From the NCBI GenBank assembly GCA_964346395.1, contig CAYFUT010000001.1, positions 1-64,000 on the forward strand: a stretch of DNA of 64,000 nucleotides, in the 5' to 3' direction. This stretch comes from CAYFUT01 sp964346395 (GTDB lineage Bacteria > Bacillota > Halanaerobiia > Halobacteroidales > Halobacteroidaceae). How positions within the stretch are numbered: position 1 is the first letter of the stretch; every line of letters begins with the position of its first letter. Position numbers and translations under genes: made by a program. The notes under the pieces are model-generated. The model was given only the letters and a program-made list of their open reading frames with translations. It did not search any database and was not told the origin of the DNA. Below, one piece after another: positions 32,871 through 42,008 of the stretch.

Positions 32871-33140
32871 TTGAATGAACAAATAGTGCTTGATATTGGC
32901 CGCCAATCTTTATTAACAGTGATTAAAGTTGCTGCTCCTATGTTAGGTTTGGGAATGGCTGCTGGAATTTTAATTAGTCTTATTCAAGCGGCAACTCAGG
33001 TACAAGATCAGACTTTATCTTTTGTACCGAAAATTTTTGCTGTAATAATAGCTTTGTTTATTTTCGGCCCATGGATGATAAGAGTTATTCTAAATTATGC
33101 CCGGGAATTAATTATTCATATTCCTGATTATGTCGGTTAA
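32871..33140 (+). CDS. fliQ: Flagellar export gate protein FliQ
   Basis: The 89-residue protein has two TM helices. Family signatures are IVLDIGRQSLLTVIKVAAPM, ILISLIQAATQVQDQTLSF and FVPKIFAVIIALFIFGPWM. FliQ packs in four copies around the FliP/FliR core. The start is TTG at 32871 with AAGGAGCGGG before it; an ATG four bases later is out of frame. fliR follows 11 bases after the stop. Confidence 0.95.
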   Translation: MNEQIVLDIGRQSLLTVIKVAAPMLGLGMAAGILISLIQAATQVQDQTLSFVPKIFAVIIALFIFGPWMIRVILNYARELIIHIPDYVG

Positions 33141-33151
33141 AAGGAGTTAGA

Positions 33152-33934
33152 ATGCTTATGACTGAGAGTGAATTATTAAATCAGGTTTATTATCTTAGTT
33201 TAATTGTGAGTCGAGTTGTGGGGATGTTTTTAATTACTCCTATTTTCGGGAGTCGAATTATTTTGCGTCGGGTGAAGATGGGATTAATATTATTGCTGGC
33301 AATAATATTATTACCTATTATTCCTACTGACCATTTAAGTTGGCCGGTTGACTTGTGGCTGCTTGGCGGACAGTTGATTAAAGAGATTACAGTAGGATTA
33401 GTAATTGGATTTATTTTATTAATAACTTTTACTACTATTCAATTAGCTGGAGAATTCATTGATAAACGGATGGGGTTTTTCTTAGCCAGTATTATGTCGC
33501 CGCAATTAGGGGCGCAGGCGCCGATTATTGGGCAATTTAAAAATATCATGGCTATTCTTATCTTTTTTGTAGTTGGTGGGGACCGGAAACTACTTCAGTT
33601 GTTAACTAAAAGTTTCAAGTTAGTTAAATTAGGTCAATTTTCCGGTTCTTCTGAAATTTTTGCTCCTTTATTGAGAATAATCGGGGATTTATTCCCGATG
33701 GCTCTACAGTTGGCACTACCCATTATGGGATCGCTGTTTTTAATAGATATTTCTCTGGGAATATTGGCTCGAACAGTACCGCAGATGAATGTATTTATTA
33801 TAGGATTGCCGATAAAAATAATGGCCGGCATGACATTATTATTTATTATTTTACCGAACTATATAGAAGTCTTTAAACGATTTTTTGCCGATGGATTTCA
33901 TAAAATACATGATGTCCTTAACTTAATGGGTTGA
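33152..33934 (+). CDS. fliR: Flagellar export gate protein FliR
   Basis: The 260-residue polytopic membrane protein has about six TM helices and completes the FliPQR export gate. Conserved features include SRVVGMFLITPIFGSRIILR, TIQLAGEFIDKRMGFFLASI and the C-terminal FIIGLPIKIMAGMTLLFIIL. ATG at 33152 follows AAAAGGAGT. After it comes a 142-base non-coding AT-rich spacer before flhB. Confidence 0.95.
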   Translation: MLMTESELLNQVYYLSLIVSRVVGMFLITPIFGSRIILRRVKMGLILLLAIILLPIIPTDHLSWPVDLWLLGGQLIKEITVGLVIGFILLITFTTIQLAGEFIDKRMGFFLASIMSPQLGAQAPIIGQFKNIMAILIFFVVGGDRKLLQLLTKSFKLVKLGQFSGSSEIFAPLLRIIGDLFPMALQLALPIMGSLFLIDISLGILARTVPQMNVFIIGLPIKIMAGMTLLFIILPNYIEVFKRFFADGFHKIHDVLNLMG

Positions 33935-33943
33935 AATATGATA

Positions 33944-34066
33944 AAATAATAATGGAGAATGAAAAATGATAAATGAGAAAATAGAAAATAGTGCGGATAT
34001 AAAATTAGGCAGTGAAAAATAATGTTGGATGTTGTTAAGTTTTTAATTTTTCATTTTAATCAAGGG
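33944..34066. repeat. AT-rich imperfect inverted repeat between fliR and flhB
   Basis: GAATGAAAAATGATAAAT on the left is partly complementary to TTTTAATTTTTCATTTTA on the right (about 34041-34060). The spacer contains no open frame with a start site. It resembles the other intergenic insertions of the operon in size and in ending just before a ribosome binding site. Confidence 0.35.
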
Positions 34067-34076
34067 GGGATGATTA

Positions 34077-35132
34077 GTGGCTGAGGATGAGGAAAAAACA
34101 GAAGACCCGACCCCCAAACGGAGAGAAGAGGCACGGGAAGAAGGGAATGTACCGCAGAGTCAAGACTTGGTAATGTCCCTGGGACTATTGTTTAGCTTTG
34201 TGTTAATTTATTTTTTAATGTTTGGTGCTATAAAAGAATTAATGGCATTTATTAATAAATTTTTAACTGATTACATGATTAATAAACCGGTAACTATTCG
34301 CAGTGCACATACTTTGTTTATGGAAGTAACGTTTTTTATTGCTGATTTAGTAATCCCTATTATGATAGGGATGATTATTATTGGAGTTTTAAGCTATTAT
34401 CTGCAGTTTGGTTTTTTGTTTACTCTTCAACCTTTACAGCCGGATTTAAGTTCTTTAAATCCGATTCAAGGATTAAAACAGTTAGCTTCTAAACGTAGTT
34501 TAGTGGAATTTATTAAGTCAGTTTTCAAATTAATAATTGTAGCTGGTATTTCGTTTATAACCTTGAAAGGGATTTTACCGCAGTTATTTGTAATGGGGCT
34601 TAGTGAAGCTAGAAATGCTATTAAATTATTGGGGAATACTATTTTTCTTTTGGCCATGCGAGTGAGTGCAGTTTTTATCGTGCTGGGGATTATTGATTTC
34701 TTCTATCAAAAGTGGGAACATGAACAGGATCTAAAAATGTCAAAAAAGGAAGTTGAAGAAGAGAGAAAACAGCGAGAAGGAGATCCGGAACTTAAATCTA
34801 AACGGGAAGAAAAACAGCAGGAAATGGCTCAGCAGCGGATGATGCAGGAGGTCCCGGAAGCAGATGTAGTAATTACTAACCCGACGCATATTGCAGTTGC
34901 TCTGCAATTTGAAATGGAAACCATGGAGGCTCCTCTGGTAGTAGCTAAAGGTGAAGATCTAATTGCTCAGAAGATAAAAGAAATAGCCCGGGAAAATGAT
35001 GTAGAAATAGTAGAAGAGAAGCAGTTAGCTCAGGCGCTAAATAAAATGGTAGAAATCGGAGAAGAAATTCCGGAACAGCTGTATCAGGCGGTAGCTGAGA
35101 TATTAGCTTATGTGTATGAATTAGAGGAATGA
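34077..35132 (+). CDS. flhB: Flagellar export switch protein FlhB
   Basis: The 351-residue protein has four TM helices in the N-terminal half and a cytoplasmic C-terminal domain with the autocleavage motif NPTH (residues 268-271, in VITNPTHIAVAL). Self-cleavage between Asn and Pro is needed for the hook-to-filament specificity switch driven by FliK. The N-terminus EKTEDPTPKRREEAREEGNV is diagnostic. The start is GTG at 34077 with AAGGGGGGA. The separate FliR and FlhB genes contrast with the fused FliR-FlhB of some Clostridia. Confidence 0.96.
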   Translation: MAEDEEKTEDPTPKRREEAREEGNVPQSQDLVMSLGLLFSFVLIYFLMFGAIKELMAFINKFLTDYMINKPVTIRSAHTLFMEVTFFIADLVIPIMIGMIIIGVLSYYLQFGFLFTLQPLQPDLSSLNPIQGLKQLASKRSLVEFIKSVFKLIIVAGISFITLKGILPQLFVMGLSEARNAIKLLGNTIFLLAMRVSAVFIVLGIIDFFYQKWEHEQDLKMSKKEVEEERKQREGDPELKSKREEKQQEMAQQRMMQEVPEADVVITNPTHIAVALQFEMETMEAPLVVAKGEDLIAQKIKEIARENDVEIVEEKQLAQALNKMVEIGEEIPEQLYQAVAEILAYVYELEE

Positions 35133-35142
35133 AGAAGCATAG

Positions 35143-35230
35143 TTTGAGTTTGAGCTTTAGTCTGAGCAATCCTAAAAACCAATGATTGTAGTGGTTTTAC
35201 TCAATCTCAGCCTCAACCTCAGACTCAAAG
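35143..35230. repeat. TTGAG-rich imperfect inverted repeat, copy 2
   Basis: TTTGAGTTTGAGCTTTAGTC (left) and the complement of CTCAGCCTCAACCTCAGACT (right) form imperfect 28-base arms. The centre, CCAATGATTGTAGTGGTT, resembles the centre of copy 1 (ACTATTGGTTGTATGGGTT). It fills most of the flhB-flhA gap. Confidence 0.55.
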
Positions 35231-35261
35231 ATAGGTTAGGTTTAGAAAGGAGGTTCGAGAG

Positions 35262-37331
35262 ATGGCGACTCCATTAGAGAATTTAGGAAGTGTAGCCCAG
35301 TATAATGATTTAGTTTTTGCCGTAGCGGTAATTATGATTGTAGTAATGTTTATTGTACCGCTGCCTACTCTAATGATAGATCTGTTATTGACTTTAAATA
35401 TCAGTTTGGCGCTGACTATTTTGCTAGTTTCTATGTATTTAACTAACCCTCTGGAGTTATCTATATTTCCTTCCTTATTGTTGGTAGCTACCTTATTTAG
35501 ATTGGGGTTGAATGTCTCTACTACTAGATTAATCCTGGGTCAGGCGGATGCGGGAAATGTAATTGAAGCCTTTGGTAATTTTGTAGTGGGCGGCAATTAT
35601 ATAGTAGGATTCATTATTTTTGTCATTTTAATTGCCATTCAATATATTGTAATTACTAAAGGTGCTGAGCGAGTAGCAGAGGTATCAGCGCGCTTTACTC
35701 TGGATGCTATGCCTGGTAAACAGATGAGTATCGATGCTGATTTAAATTCAGGTCTGATTACCGAAGCAGAAGCACGCCAAAAACGAGAGCAAATTAGGCA
35801 GGAAGCAGATTTTTATGGTGCTATGGATGGCGCTAGTAAATTTGTCAAAGGGGATGCGATTGCGGGAATTATAATTACCTTAATTAATATTGTTGGCGGT
35901 TTGGTGATTGGAGTTATTCAGCGCGGGATGCCGGTTGCAGGAGCGCTGCAGACGTATACTTTGCTGACGGTTGGTGATGGACTTGTAAGCCAAATTCCAG
36001 CTTTGTTAGTTTCTTCGGCTACTGGAGTTGTGGTTACCCGAGCAGCTTCCGAAGAGAATTTGGGCCATGAATTTACTAATCAGGTATTTTCTCAGCCGAA
36101 GGCACTGGGGTTAGTGGCGGCAGTTCTCTTTTTATTAGGAACTTTAACGCCCTTACCGTTGATTCCGTTTGTTACTTTAGCTATCTTATTTGCTAGTATA
36201 GGTTATGTATTATATCAGTCAGAGCAGGAGGTAGAAGAAGAAGAAGAAGAATTAGCCGAGGAAGAGGAAGTAGAAGAATATCGAGAACAGGAGAATATTT
36301 CTGATTTACTGCAGGTAGATCCGATGGAAGTAGAAGTGGGGTATAATTTAATTCCTTTGGTAGTTCCTGAGCAGGGGGGAGATCTCCTTGACCGAGTATC
36401 AATGATTCGGCGGCAGTGTGCGATGGAATTAGGGATTGTTATTCCGCCGATTCGAATTCGCGATAATATGCAGCTAGAGCCGAATATTTATCGGGTGAAT
36501 TTGCGGGGGATTGAGATTGCCCGGTATGAGGTTCTGCTTGATAAGTATTTGGCTATGGACTCTGGGGTGGCAACTGAAGAAATAGAGGGTATAGAAACTA
36601 CTGAGCCTGCTTTTGATTTGCCGGCTCTGTGGATTGATGAAGAAGAAAAAGAAAAAGCAGAAATGGCTGGCTATACAATTGTTGATCCACCCTCTGTAAT
36701 TGCTACTCACTTGACAGAATTAGTTAAGTCTCATGCTCATGAATTGCTCGGCAGACAAGAAGTTAAAGATTTAATTGATAATATTGAAGAAGAACAGCCG
36801 GCTTTAGTAGAGGAATTAGTACCTGATTTATTATCTGTAGGTCAGATTCAAAAAGTACTGCAGAATTTGCTGCGGGAAGGTGTTTCTATTAGAGATTTAT
36901 CCTCTATTTTGGAAGTGCTGGCTGATCAGGCACGCAATACTCAGGATACCGATATATTAACAGAATATGTGCGGCAGGATGCATTGGCTCGGCAGATTTC
37001 GCAGGAATTTACTGATGAGAATAATAATATTAATGTAATTACTTTAGCACCGGAGATTGAAGAAACCATTTCCGATTCAATTGAACAAACTGAACAGGGA
37101 TCTTATGTAGCTCTTGATCCGGATACTGCGCAGCAGATTTATAATAGTTTATCCCAGGAAGTAGAACGGGTTACTAATCAAGGGTATGAACCGATTGTAC
37201 TTACTTCTCCGATTGTTAGATTTCATTTCCGGGAACTTACCGAGCAGGTGGCCTCGAATTTAACTGTCCTCTCTTATAATGAGCTTGAATCATATGTTAA
37301 TGTGCAGACAATAGGGATGGTGAATATTTAA
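35262..37331 (+). CDS. flhA: Flagellar export gate protein FlhA
   Basis: The 689-residue protein has an N-terminal membrane domain of about eight TM helices (residues 20-315) with the conserved FHIPEP-type cytoplasmic loop (AERVAEVSARFTLDAMPGKQ, MSIDADLNSGLI). A linker with a Glu-rich run (about 325-345) and the large C-terminal cytoplasmic domain follow. That domain forms the nonameric ring docking chaperone-substrate complexes. Full length; intact. flhF starts immediately after its stop codon (TAAATG). Confidence 0.97.
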   Translation: MATPLENLGSVAQYNDLVFAVAVIMIVVMFIVPLPTLMIDLLLTLNISLALTILLVSMYLTNPLELSIFPSLLLVATLFRLGLNVSTTRLILGQADAGNVIEAFGNFVVGGNYIVGFIIFVILIAIQYIVITKGAERVAEVSARFTLDAMPGKQMSIDADLNSGLITEAEARQKREQIRQEADFYGAMDGASKFVKGDAIAGIIITLINIVGGLVIGVIQRGMPVAGALQTYTLLTVGDGLVSQIPALLVSSATGVVVTRAASEENLGHEFTNQVFSQPKALGLVAAVLFLLGTLTPLPLIPFVTLAILFASIGYVLYQSEQEVEEEEEELAEEEEVEEYREQENISDLLQVDPMEVEVGYNLIPLVVPEQGGDLLDRVSMIRRQCAMELGIVIPPIRIRDNMQLEPNIYRVNLRGIEIARYEVLLDKYLAMDSGVATEEIEGIETTEPAFDLPALWIDEEEKEKAEMAGYTIVDPPSVIATHLTELVKSHAHELLGRQEVKDLIDNIEEEQPALVEELVPDLLSVGQIQKVLQNLLREGVSIRDLSSILEVLADQARNTQDTDILTEYVRQDALARQISQEFTDENNNINVITLAPEIEETISDSIEQTEQGSYVALDPDTAQQIYNSLSQEVERVTNQGYEPIVLTSPIVRFHFRELTEQVASNLTVLSYNELESYVNVQTIGMVNI

Positions 37332-38414
37332 ATGAAGGTAAAAAAATACCAGGCAGAAAATATGCAGGAAGCTATTTTAAAGGTTAAGTCTGATTTAGGG
37401 CCGAATGCTATTATTCTCCATAGTAGGAAATTTAAAAAAGGCGGGTTTTTTGGTTTTTTCGCTAAAAAAATGGTAGAAGTAGTGGCTACTATTGATTCAG
37501 AAGTTAAAGCAAGTGAGCAGGGGAATAAAGAATTAAAGCAAGAGCTGAATCAGATGAAGGGACAAGTAGAAGAACTAGTAGGTGAGGTAAAAGAAAGCCA
37601 AAAACAAGTATCATCTATAAACAGTAAACCGGTTAATCAGCAGTTAGTGGAAGGATTATTAGAATTAGGGGTTAGTTACTCTACTGCCCGGAAGTTGGCC
37701 CAGAAAGTAGGTCAGAAAGTAGCAATAGAAGCCAATGATTTACAGCAGGTGCGGGGGGTATTAAAAGAAGAATTAAAATCTGAATTACCGGCAATAGAGC
37801 CTATTAAATTGGATGAAGGACTACCTAAAGTAGTTGCTTTAGTAGGACCAACGGGAGTAGGAAAAACTACTACGCTGGCCAAATTAGCAGCTAATTTTTC
37901 GCTATTAAAAAATAAGAAGGTAGGTTTGATTACTGCTGATACTTATCGAATTGCAGCGGTGGATCAGTTAAAAACTTATAGCGAAATAATTGATTTACCC
38001 CTAGAAGTGGTTTTCACTCCCCAAGAATTAAAAACTGCTATTGAGGGTTATCAGGATTATGATTTGATTTTGATTGATACAGCGGGGAGGAGTCAGAATA
38101 ATGAAATTCATATTTCAGAATTAAAAGGATTTATTAAGAAAACAGAAATTGATGAGGTTTATTTAGTATTAAGTTCCACTACTAAAGCTAAGGATTTAGA
38201 AGGAATAATTGATGTTTATAGTCAAATTCAATTGGATAAATTAATTTTAACAAAAATAGATGAAACCGATGCGTTAGGAGTTATTTTGGAAGCAGTCAAT
38301 AGAGCTGAAAAACCTATTTCTTATATTACTACTGGACAAGATGTACCAGAAGATATTGAAGTTCCGCAAACTGAAGAATTGATAAATAATCTAGTTGAGG
38401 GGTTAGAACTATGA
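37332..38414 (+). CDS. flhF: Flagellar biosynthesis GTPase FlhF
   Basis: This 360-residue SRP-family GTPase helps set flagellar position and number. The N-terminal basic region (MKVKKYQAENMQEAILKVKS) is followed by a helical N domain and the G domain with G1 GPTGVGKTTTLAKLA (about 172-186), TADTYRIAAVDQLKTYSEI, G3 DTAGRS and G4 TKIDET. It is activated by FlhG in studied bacteria, and flhG follows with a four-base overlap (ATGA). Confidence 0.96.
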   Translation: MKVKKYQAENMQEAILKVKSDLGPNAIILHSRKFKKGGFFGFFAKKMVEVVATIDSEVKASEQGNKELKQELNQMKGQVEELVGEVKESQKQVSSINSKPVNQQLVEGLLELGVSYSTARKLAQKVGQKVAIEANDLQQVRGVLKEELKSELPAIEPIKLDEGLPKVVALVGPTGVGKTTTLAKLAANFSLLKNKKVGLITADTYRIAAVDQLKTYSEIIDLPLEVVFTPQELKTAIEGYQDYDLILIDTAGRSQNNEIHISELKGFIKKTEIDEVYLVLSSTTKAKDLEGIIDVYSQIQLDKLILTKIDETDALGVILEAVNRAEKPISYITTGQDVPEDIEVPQTEELINNLVEGLEL

Positions 38415-39298
38415 TTGATCAAGCTGAAAAATTAAGAAATATGGTGGAAGAAAAAAAGGGAGCAGGAAGTGGATTAGAATCTAGCCAGCAGTCGGAGCAA
38501 AGTAATATTGCGAAAGTATATGCAATTACTAGCGGTAAAGGCGGAGTAGGTAAATCTAATTTTGTAGCTAATTTAGCTTTAGCGTTACAGGAAGAAGGAC
38601 AAAAGGTTTTAGTTTTTGATGCTGATTTAGGTTTAGCTAATTTAGATGTGATTTTAGGAGCTACGCCGAATTATACTCTCAACCATGTGATATCAGGTGC
38701 TAAAACTTTAGAAGAGATTATTATTAGAGGGGCTGGAGATTTACCCTTGATTCCTGGAGGTTCAGGTATTGAGGAGTTAGCTAATTTATCTAAGCATCAG
38801 ATTAATAATTTAATTCGGCATTGGCAGGAAATTGAGCAAAAATATGATATTATTTTGATAGATACAGGGGCGGGATTGTCTGACAAAGTATTAGACTTTG
38901 TGTTGGCCGCTGATGAAATAATTTTAATTTCTACTACTGAACCGACTTCTATTACTGATGCTTACGGAGTAATAAAAGTAGTTTCTAATCATGACCCTGA
39001 GGTTGAGATTAAGTTAGTAATCAATCGAGTAGAAAAGCAAAAGGAAGGCCGGCAAATTGGGGAACGATTGATCAGTACAGCTGAGGAATTTTTGGACTTA
39101 GAAATTGATTTTTTAGGTGATCTTCCTGAAGATAAAGCAGTGGTCAAGGCGGTAAAGAACCGACGGCCCTTTTGGCTGGAATTTCCGAAATCTAAAGTAG
39201 TAAGCAGGATGAATAGTATAGTGACTAATTTACTGGATAAATCTGATCCAAAAGAAAGCAGTTTAAAAGGGTTTTTTAGTAACATGTTTGGCTTATAG
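38411..39298 (+). CDS. flhG: MinD-like ATPase FlhG (FleN/YlxH)
   Basis: The 295-residue deviant-Walker-A ATPase partners FlhF in spatial and numerical control of flagella. The motif SGKGGVGKSNFVANLALAL starts at about residue 40; VFDADLGLANLDVILG and IDTGAGLSDKVLDF follow. A C-terminal amphipathic segment (LKGFFSNMFGL) suits membrane binding. The short N-terminal helix with Gln residues (DQAEKLRNMV) resembles the DQAxxLR motif that activates FlhF GTPase. Confidence 0.95.
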   Translation: MIDQAEKLRNMVEEKKGAGSGLESSQQSEQSNIAKVYAITSGKGGVGKSNFVANLALALQEEGQKVLVFDADLGLANLDVILGATPNYTLNHVISGAKTLEEIIIRGAGDLPLIPGGSGIEELANLSKHQINNLIRHWQEIEQKYDIILIDTGAGLSDKVLDFVLAADEIILISTTEPTSITDAYGVIKVVSNHDPEVEIKLVINRVEKQKEGRQIGERLISTAEEFLDLEIDFLGDLPEDKAVVKAVKNRRPFWLEFPKSKVVSRMNSIVTNLLDKSDPKESSLKGFFSNMFGL

Positions 39299-39342
39299 TG
39301 AATTGAATTTAGCAGTTTAAAAATGAAATTGGGAGGGGAAGT

Positions 39343-40107
39343 ATGCGAGAAGGGGAAGCAGTAGCTGATTTTGATTTGGAAGATAAGTTAGAAGTAAATC
39401 AATTAGTAGAGTTGAAAGTAACTGCCGGTCGTTTTGCTGGAAAGTATTCTACTCAGGTAGTAGATATAAAGAATGAAGAGCAGTTTGTAATTAATGCTCC
39501 GTTTTCTAATCGCCAACCAGTAAAAGTGCCGGTCAATGGGCGTGGAGAAATTAGGGTTGGAGAAGAAGGAGGAGTTTATGTTTTACCAGTTAAAGTAGCA
39601 GCCCGCAGTTTTGATGCTACTCCTCTATTAATCCTAACTTTACGCGGGTCAGTAACTAGAATTCAAGAACGACAGTTTTTTAGATTAGAACTTGAACAAA
39701 AAACTAAGTATCGAAAAATTGCTGAAAATGAGCAGCAATTTGAAAAAATGGTGGGTACTGCAGATAATAAATTAGGAGAAGAAGAGCTTACTTTAGATTC
39801 TGATCAGGGACTGCCGGAACTGAATAGTACCGGAATAATCAAGGATATAAGTGCTGGTGGGGTGAAGTTGTCAATGGAAGAGAAATTAAAGGCAGGAGAA
39901 ATTCTAGAGATTGATTTTGAATTTATAGATGCCTCCTTTTCAACTTTATTTGGTAAAATTATTCGGGTTAATAAAGTGGTTCGCAGTGAAATTAAAAAGT
40001 ATGAAGCGGGATTAGATTTTATTAATGCTAACCAAAGCTATCAAGATGAATTAACACAGTGGTTATTTGCAAAGCAAAGGGAATTAAGAAAAAAGGGATT
40101 AATATAA
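39343..40107 (+). CDS. YcgR-like PilZ domain protein (first of two)
   Basis: The 254-residue soluble protein has an N-terminal YcgR-type domain (about residues 15-105) and a C-terminal PilZ domain (about 108-245). The c-di-GMP-binding signature is complete: RQFFR (RxxxR), then DISAGG (D/NxSxxG). Such proteins slow the motor on binding c-di-GMP in Bacillus (YpfA/DgrA) and E. coli. It lies in the flagellar operon in place of cheB-cheA-cheW. The C-terminus FAKQRELRKKGLI is shared with the next gene, showing a paralogous pair. ATG at 39343 follows GGGAGGGG. Confidence 0.87.
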   Translation: MREGEAVADFDLEDKLEVNQLVELKVTAGRFAGKYSTQVVDIKNEEQFVINAPFSNRQPVKVPVNGRGEIRVGEEGGVYVLPVKVAARSFDATPLLILTLRGSVTRIQERQFFRLELEQKTKYRKIAENEQQFEKMVGTADNKLGEEELTLDSDQGLPELNSTGIIKDISAGGVKLSMEEKLKAGEILEIDFEFIDASFSTLFGKIIRVNKVVRSEIKKYEAGLDFINANQSYQDELTQWLFAKQRELRKKGLI

Positions 40108-40140
40108 TAACTTTTTTCTGGGGATAAAGGGGAATAAATT

Positions 40141-40800
40141 ATGAGTTCGCGATTAGAAGTTGGTCAAAAGGTTCGACTTAAAATTTCGCGTTGGAAAGAA
40201 GATAAGAATAATCAAGTATATGAAACTAAAGTGGTAGATTTAGGTGATAACATAATTGAGCTTGATTTTTCTTTTGTGCAGGGTGGTAAACCAACAGGAA
40301 TCAGGCGGGGGAAAAGGTTAACTTTGGTATTTATAGGACGGAATGGTTTATATAAGCAGCCTGTGGAAGTAAAGCAGTTTAAACGCGACCCTATTTTATC
40401 CTTAGAAGTAATTAGGGATGGAAAATGGAAGAAGGTTCAGAGGAGGCGTTATGTCCGAGTGCCGGTAGGAGAAGATGTTGAATATAGAATAGATAATGGA
40501 GAATTTAAGCAAGGGCTAATGGTTGATGTTAGTGGCGGCGGGATTAAATTAAAAATTGATGACTTAGAGGGATTAGAGGAAGAAGATAAACTTGATTTAA
40601 AATTACTGCCCCTGTCTTTATCGCAAAGTATTATAAAGGGAAAAGTAGTTAGAATTAGGAAAGATGAAGATTCAGATACGGGGGAAACAAATTATAATTT
40701 AGGAATTCAGTTTGTCGGATTATCAGATGAAGTGCGGGAAGAGATAATTGAGTGGGGATTTGTTAAGCAGCGAGAATTGCGGCGGAAGGGTTTAATATAG
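40141..40800 (+). CDS. YcgR-like PilZ domain protein (second of two)
   Basis: This 219-residue paralogue of the preceding gene has an N-terminal YcgR-like domain and a PilZ domain with RRRYVR (RxxxR at about residues 102-106) and DVSGGG. Both elements needed for c-di-GMP binding are present. It is 35 residues shorter, lacking the insertion between the two motifs seen in the first copy. It ends FVKQRELRRKGLI. Separation is 33 bases, so the pair is co-transcribed. Two different effectors with perhaps different affinities would allow graded motor control; that is inference. Confidence 0.85.
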   Translation: MSSRLEVGQKVRLKISRWKEDKNNQVYETKVVDLGDNIIELDFSFVQGGKPTGIRRGKRLTLVFIGRNGLYKQPVEVKQFKRDPILSLEVIRDGKWKKVQRRRYVRVPVGEDVEYRIDNGEFKQGLMVDVSGGGIKLKIDDLEGLEEEDKLDLKLLPLSLSQSIIKGKVVRIRKDEDSDTGETNYNLGIQFVGLSDEVREEIIEWGFVKQRELRRKGLI

Positions 40801-40880
40801 ATTATTATTTGCAAGTAAATTACGAGAAAACAAGGATTTAAAGATAATATCTAGAAATTAAGATTTAAGAGGTGAGAAAT

Positions 40881-41513
40881 ATGGGTTTAGACGACAAACT
40901 GTCGGAATTAGGTCCGCTTCAATTGGATGCTGTAAAGGAAGTAGCTAGTATTGGAGCGGGAAATGCTGCTACTTCTTTATCTTCTATGCTGGATAGCAAA
41001 ATAGAGATGACAGTTCCTCGGGTGGATATTTTGCCTATTGAACAGGTGCCGGAAATTATGGGCGGCGCTGAAGATTCTGTTGCTGCTATGTTAGTAGGAA
41101 TAGAAGGAGATATTGGAGGTGGAGTATTATTTACCCTGCAGGCGGAAAGTGCTAATGTTTTAATTGAACTCTTGGCTCACAGAGAAGTAGATATAGATGA
41201 AGAGATGGGCAATCTTGAAGAATCTGCTTTAAAAGAAATTGCTAATATTTTGACTAATTCCAATTTGAATGCTTTTTCCCAGATGCTTGATATTGAAATT
41301 AAGCCTCATGTTCCGGCGTTAACTTATGATATGGCGGGAGCTATTTTGGAGTACTGTTTTATTGAATTAGGCCAGGTAGGAGATTATGCCTTAGTAATTG
41401 AGACGCAATTCTTAAGTGATTTGGAAGAAGAAATCAAGGGGAACTTCTTTTTGATTCCTGATCCGGAGTCTTTAACAGTAATTTTGGAGAAATTAGGTAT
41501 TCGAGATGAATAA
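40881..41513 (+). CDS. cheC: CheY-P phosphatase CheC
   Basis: The 210-residue protein has the CheC double-motif fold. The second active site keeps E-x2-N (LKEIANILTNSNLNAF). In the first, VKEVASIGAGNAATSL has Ser where Asn is the rule, so it may be inactive. Ends with FLIPDPESLTVIL, as in CheC. It forms a complex with CheD in studied Firmicutes. ATG at 40881 with AAGAGGTGA is preferred over the GTG at 40872. It overlaps cheD by eight bases. No other chemotaxis gene is in the window. Confidence 0.93.
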   Translation: MGLDDKLSELGPLQLDAVKEVASIGAGNAATSLSSMLDSKIEMTVPRVDILPIEQVPEIMGGAEDSVAAMLVGIEGDIGGGVLFTLQAESANVLIELLAHREVDIDEEMGNLEESALKEIANILTNSNLNAFSQMLDIEIKPHVPALTYDMAGAILEYCFIELGQVGDYALVIETQFLSDLEEEIKGNFFLIPDPESLTVILEKLGIRDE

Positions 41514-41991
41514 TAAATTAAGGGTGAGGATGGCTGATTTGAAGGTAGGAAAAGAGCAAGGCATTATTATTACTTCCGGGTTAGGTTCTTGTATAGGAGT
41601 TACTTTATATGATGCTAAAATTGAAGTAGGTGGCATGGCTCATGTTATGCTACCGGAGTTTCCGGAAAATAAAAAACAGGGGAATCCAGCTAAATATGCT
41701 GATACAGCCCTGGAAATGCTGATAGATAAGTTGACAGAAAATAATGTCAGCCGGCGGCGGTTAAAAGCTAAGATGGCTGGCGGAGCACAGATGTTTGATT
41801 TTTCTAGTTCCAACGATAAAATGCGGATAGGAGCGCGGAATATAGAAGCGGTGCAGAAAGAATTAGATAAATATAATATCCCTCTTGTGGGTAAGGAAGT
41901 AGGCGAAGATTATGGGCGGACAATGGAGTTACATCTAGATTCGGGGGATGTGCTAATTAAAACAGTTAAGTTTGATAATATAGTGTTGTAA
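41506..41991 (+). CDS. cheD: Chemoreceptor glutamine deamidase CheD
   Basis: The 161-residue enzyme deamidates glutamines of chemoreceptors and modulates CheC. The catalytic Cys is in GLGSCIGVTLYD (about residue 30) and the His in GGMAHVMLPE (about 47), followed by KMAGGAQMFDFS and GRTMELHLDSGDV. Length is normal. It is translationally coupled with cheC through the overlap. Confidence 0.96.
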   Translation: MNNKLRVRMADLKVGKEQGIIITSGLGSCIGVTLYDAKIEVGGMAHVMLPEFPENKKQGNPAKYADTALEMLIDKLTENNVSRRRLKAKMAGGAQMFDFSSSNDKMRIGARNIEAVQKELDKYNIPLVGKEVGEDYGRTMELHLDSGDVLIKTVKFDNIVL

Positions 41992-42008
41992 AGAGAGGGG
42001 TATAAGTA

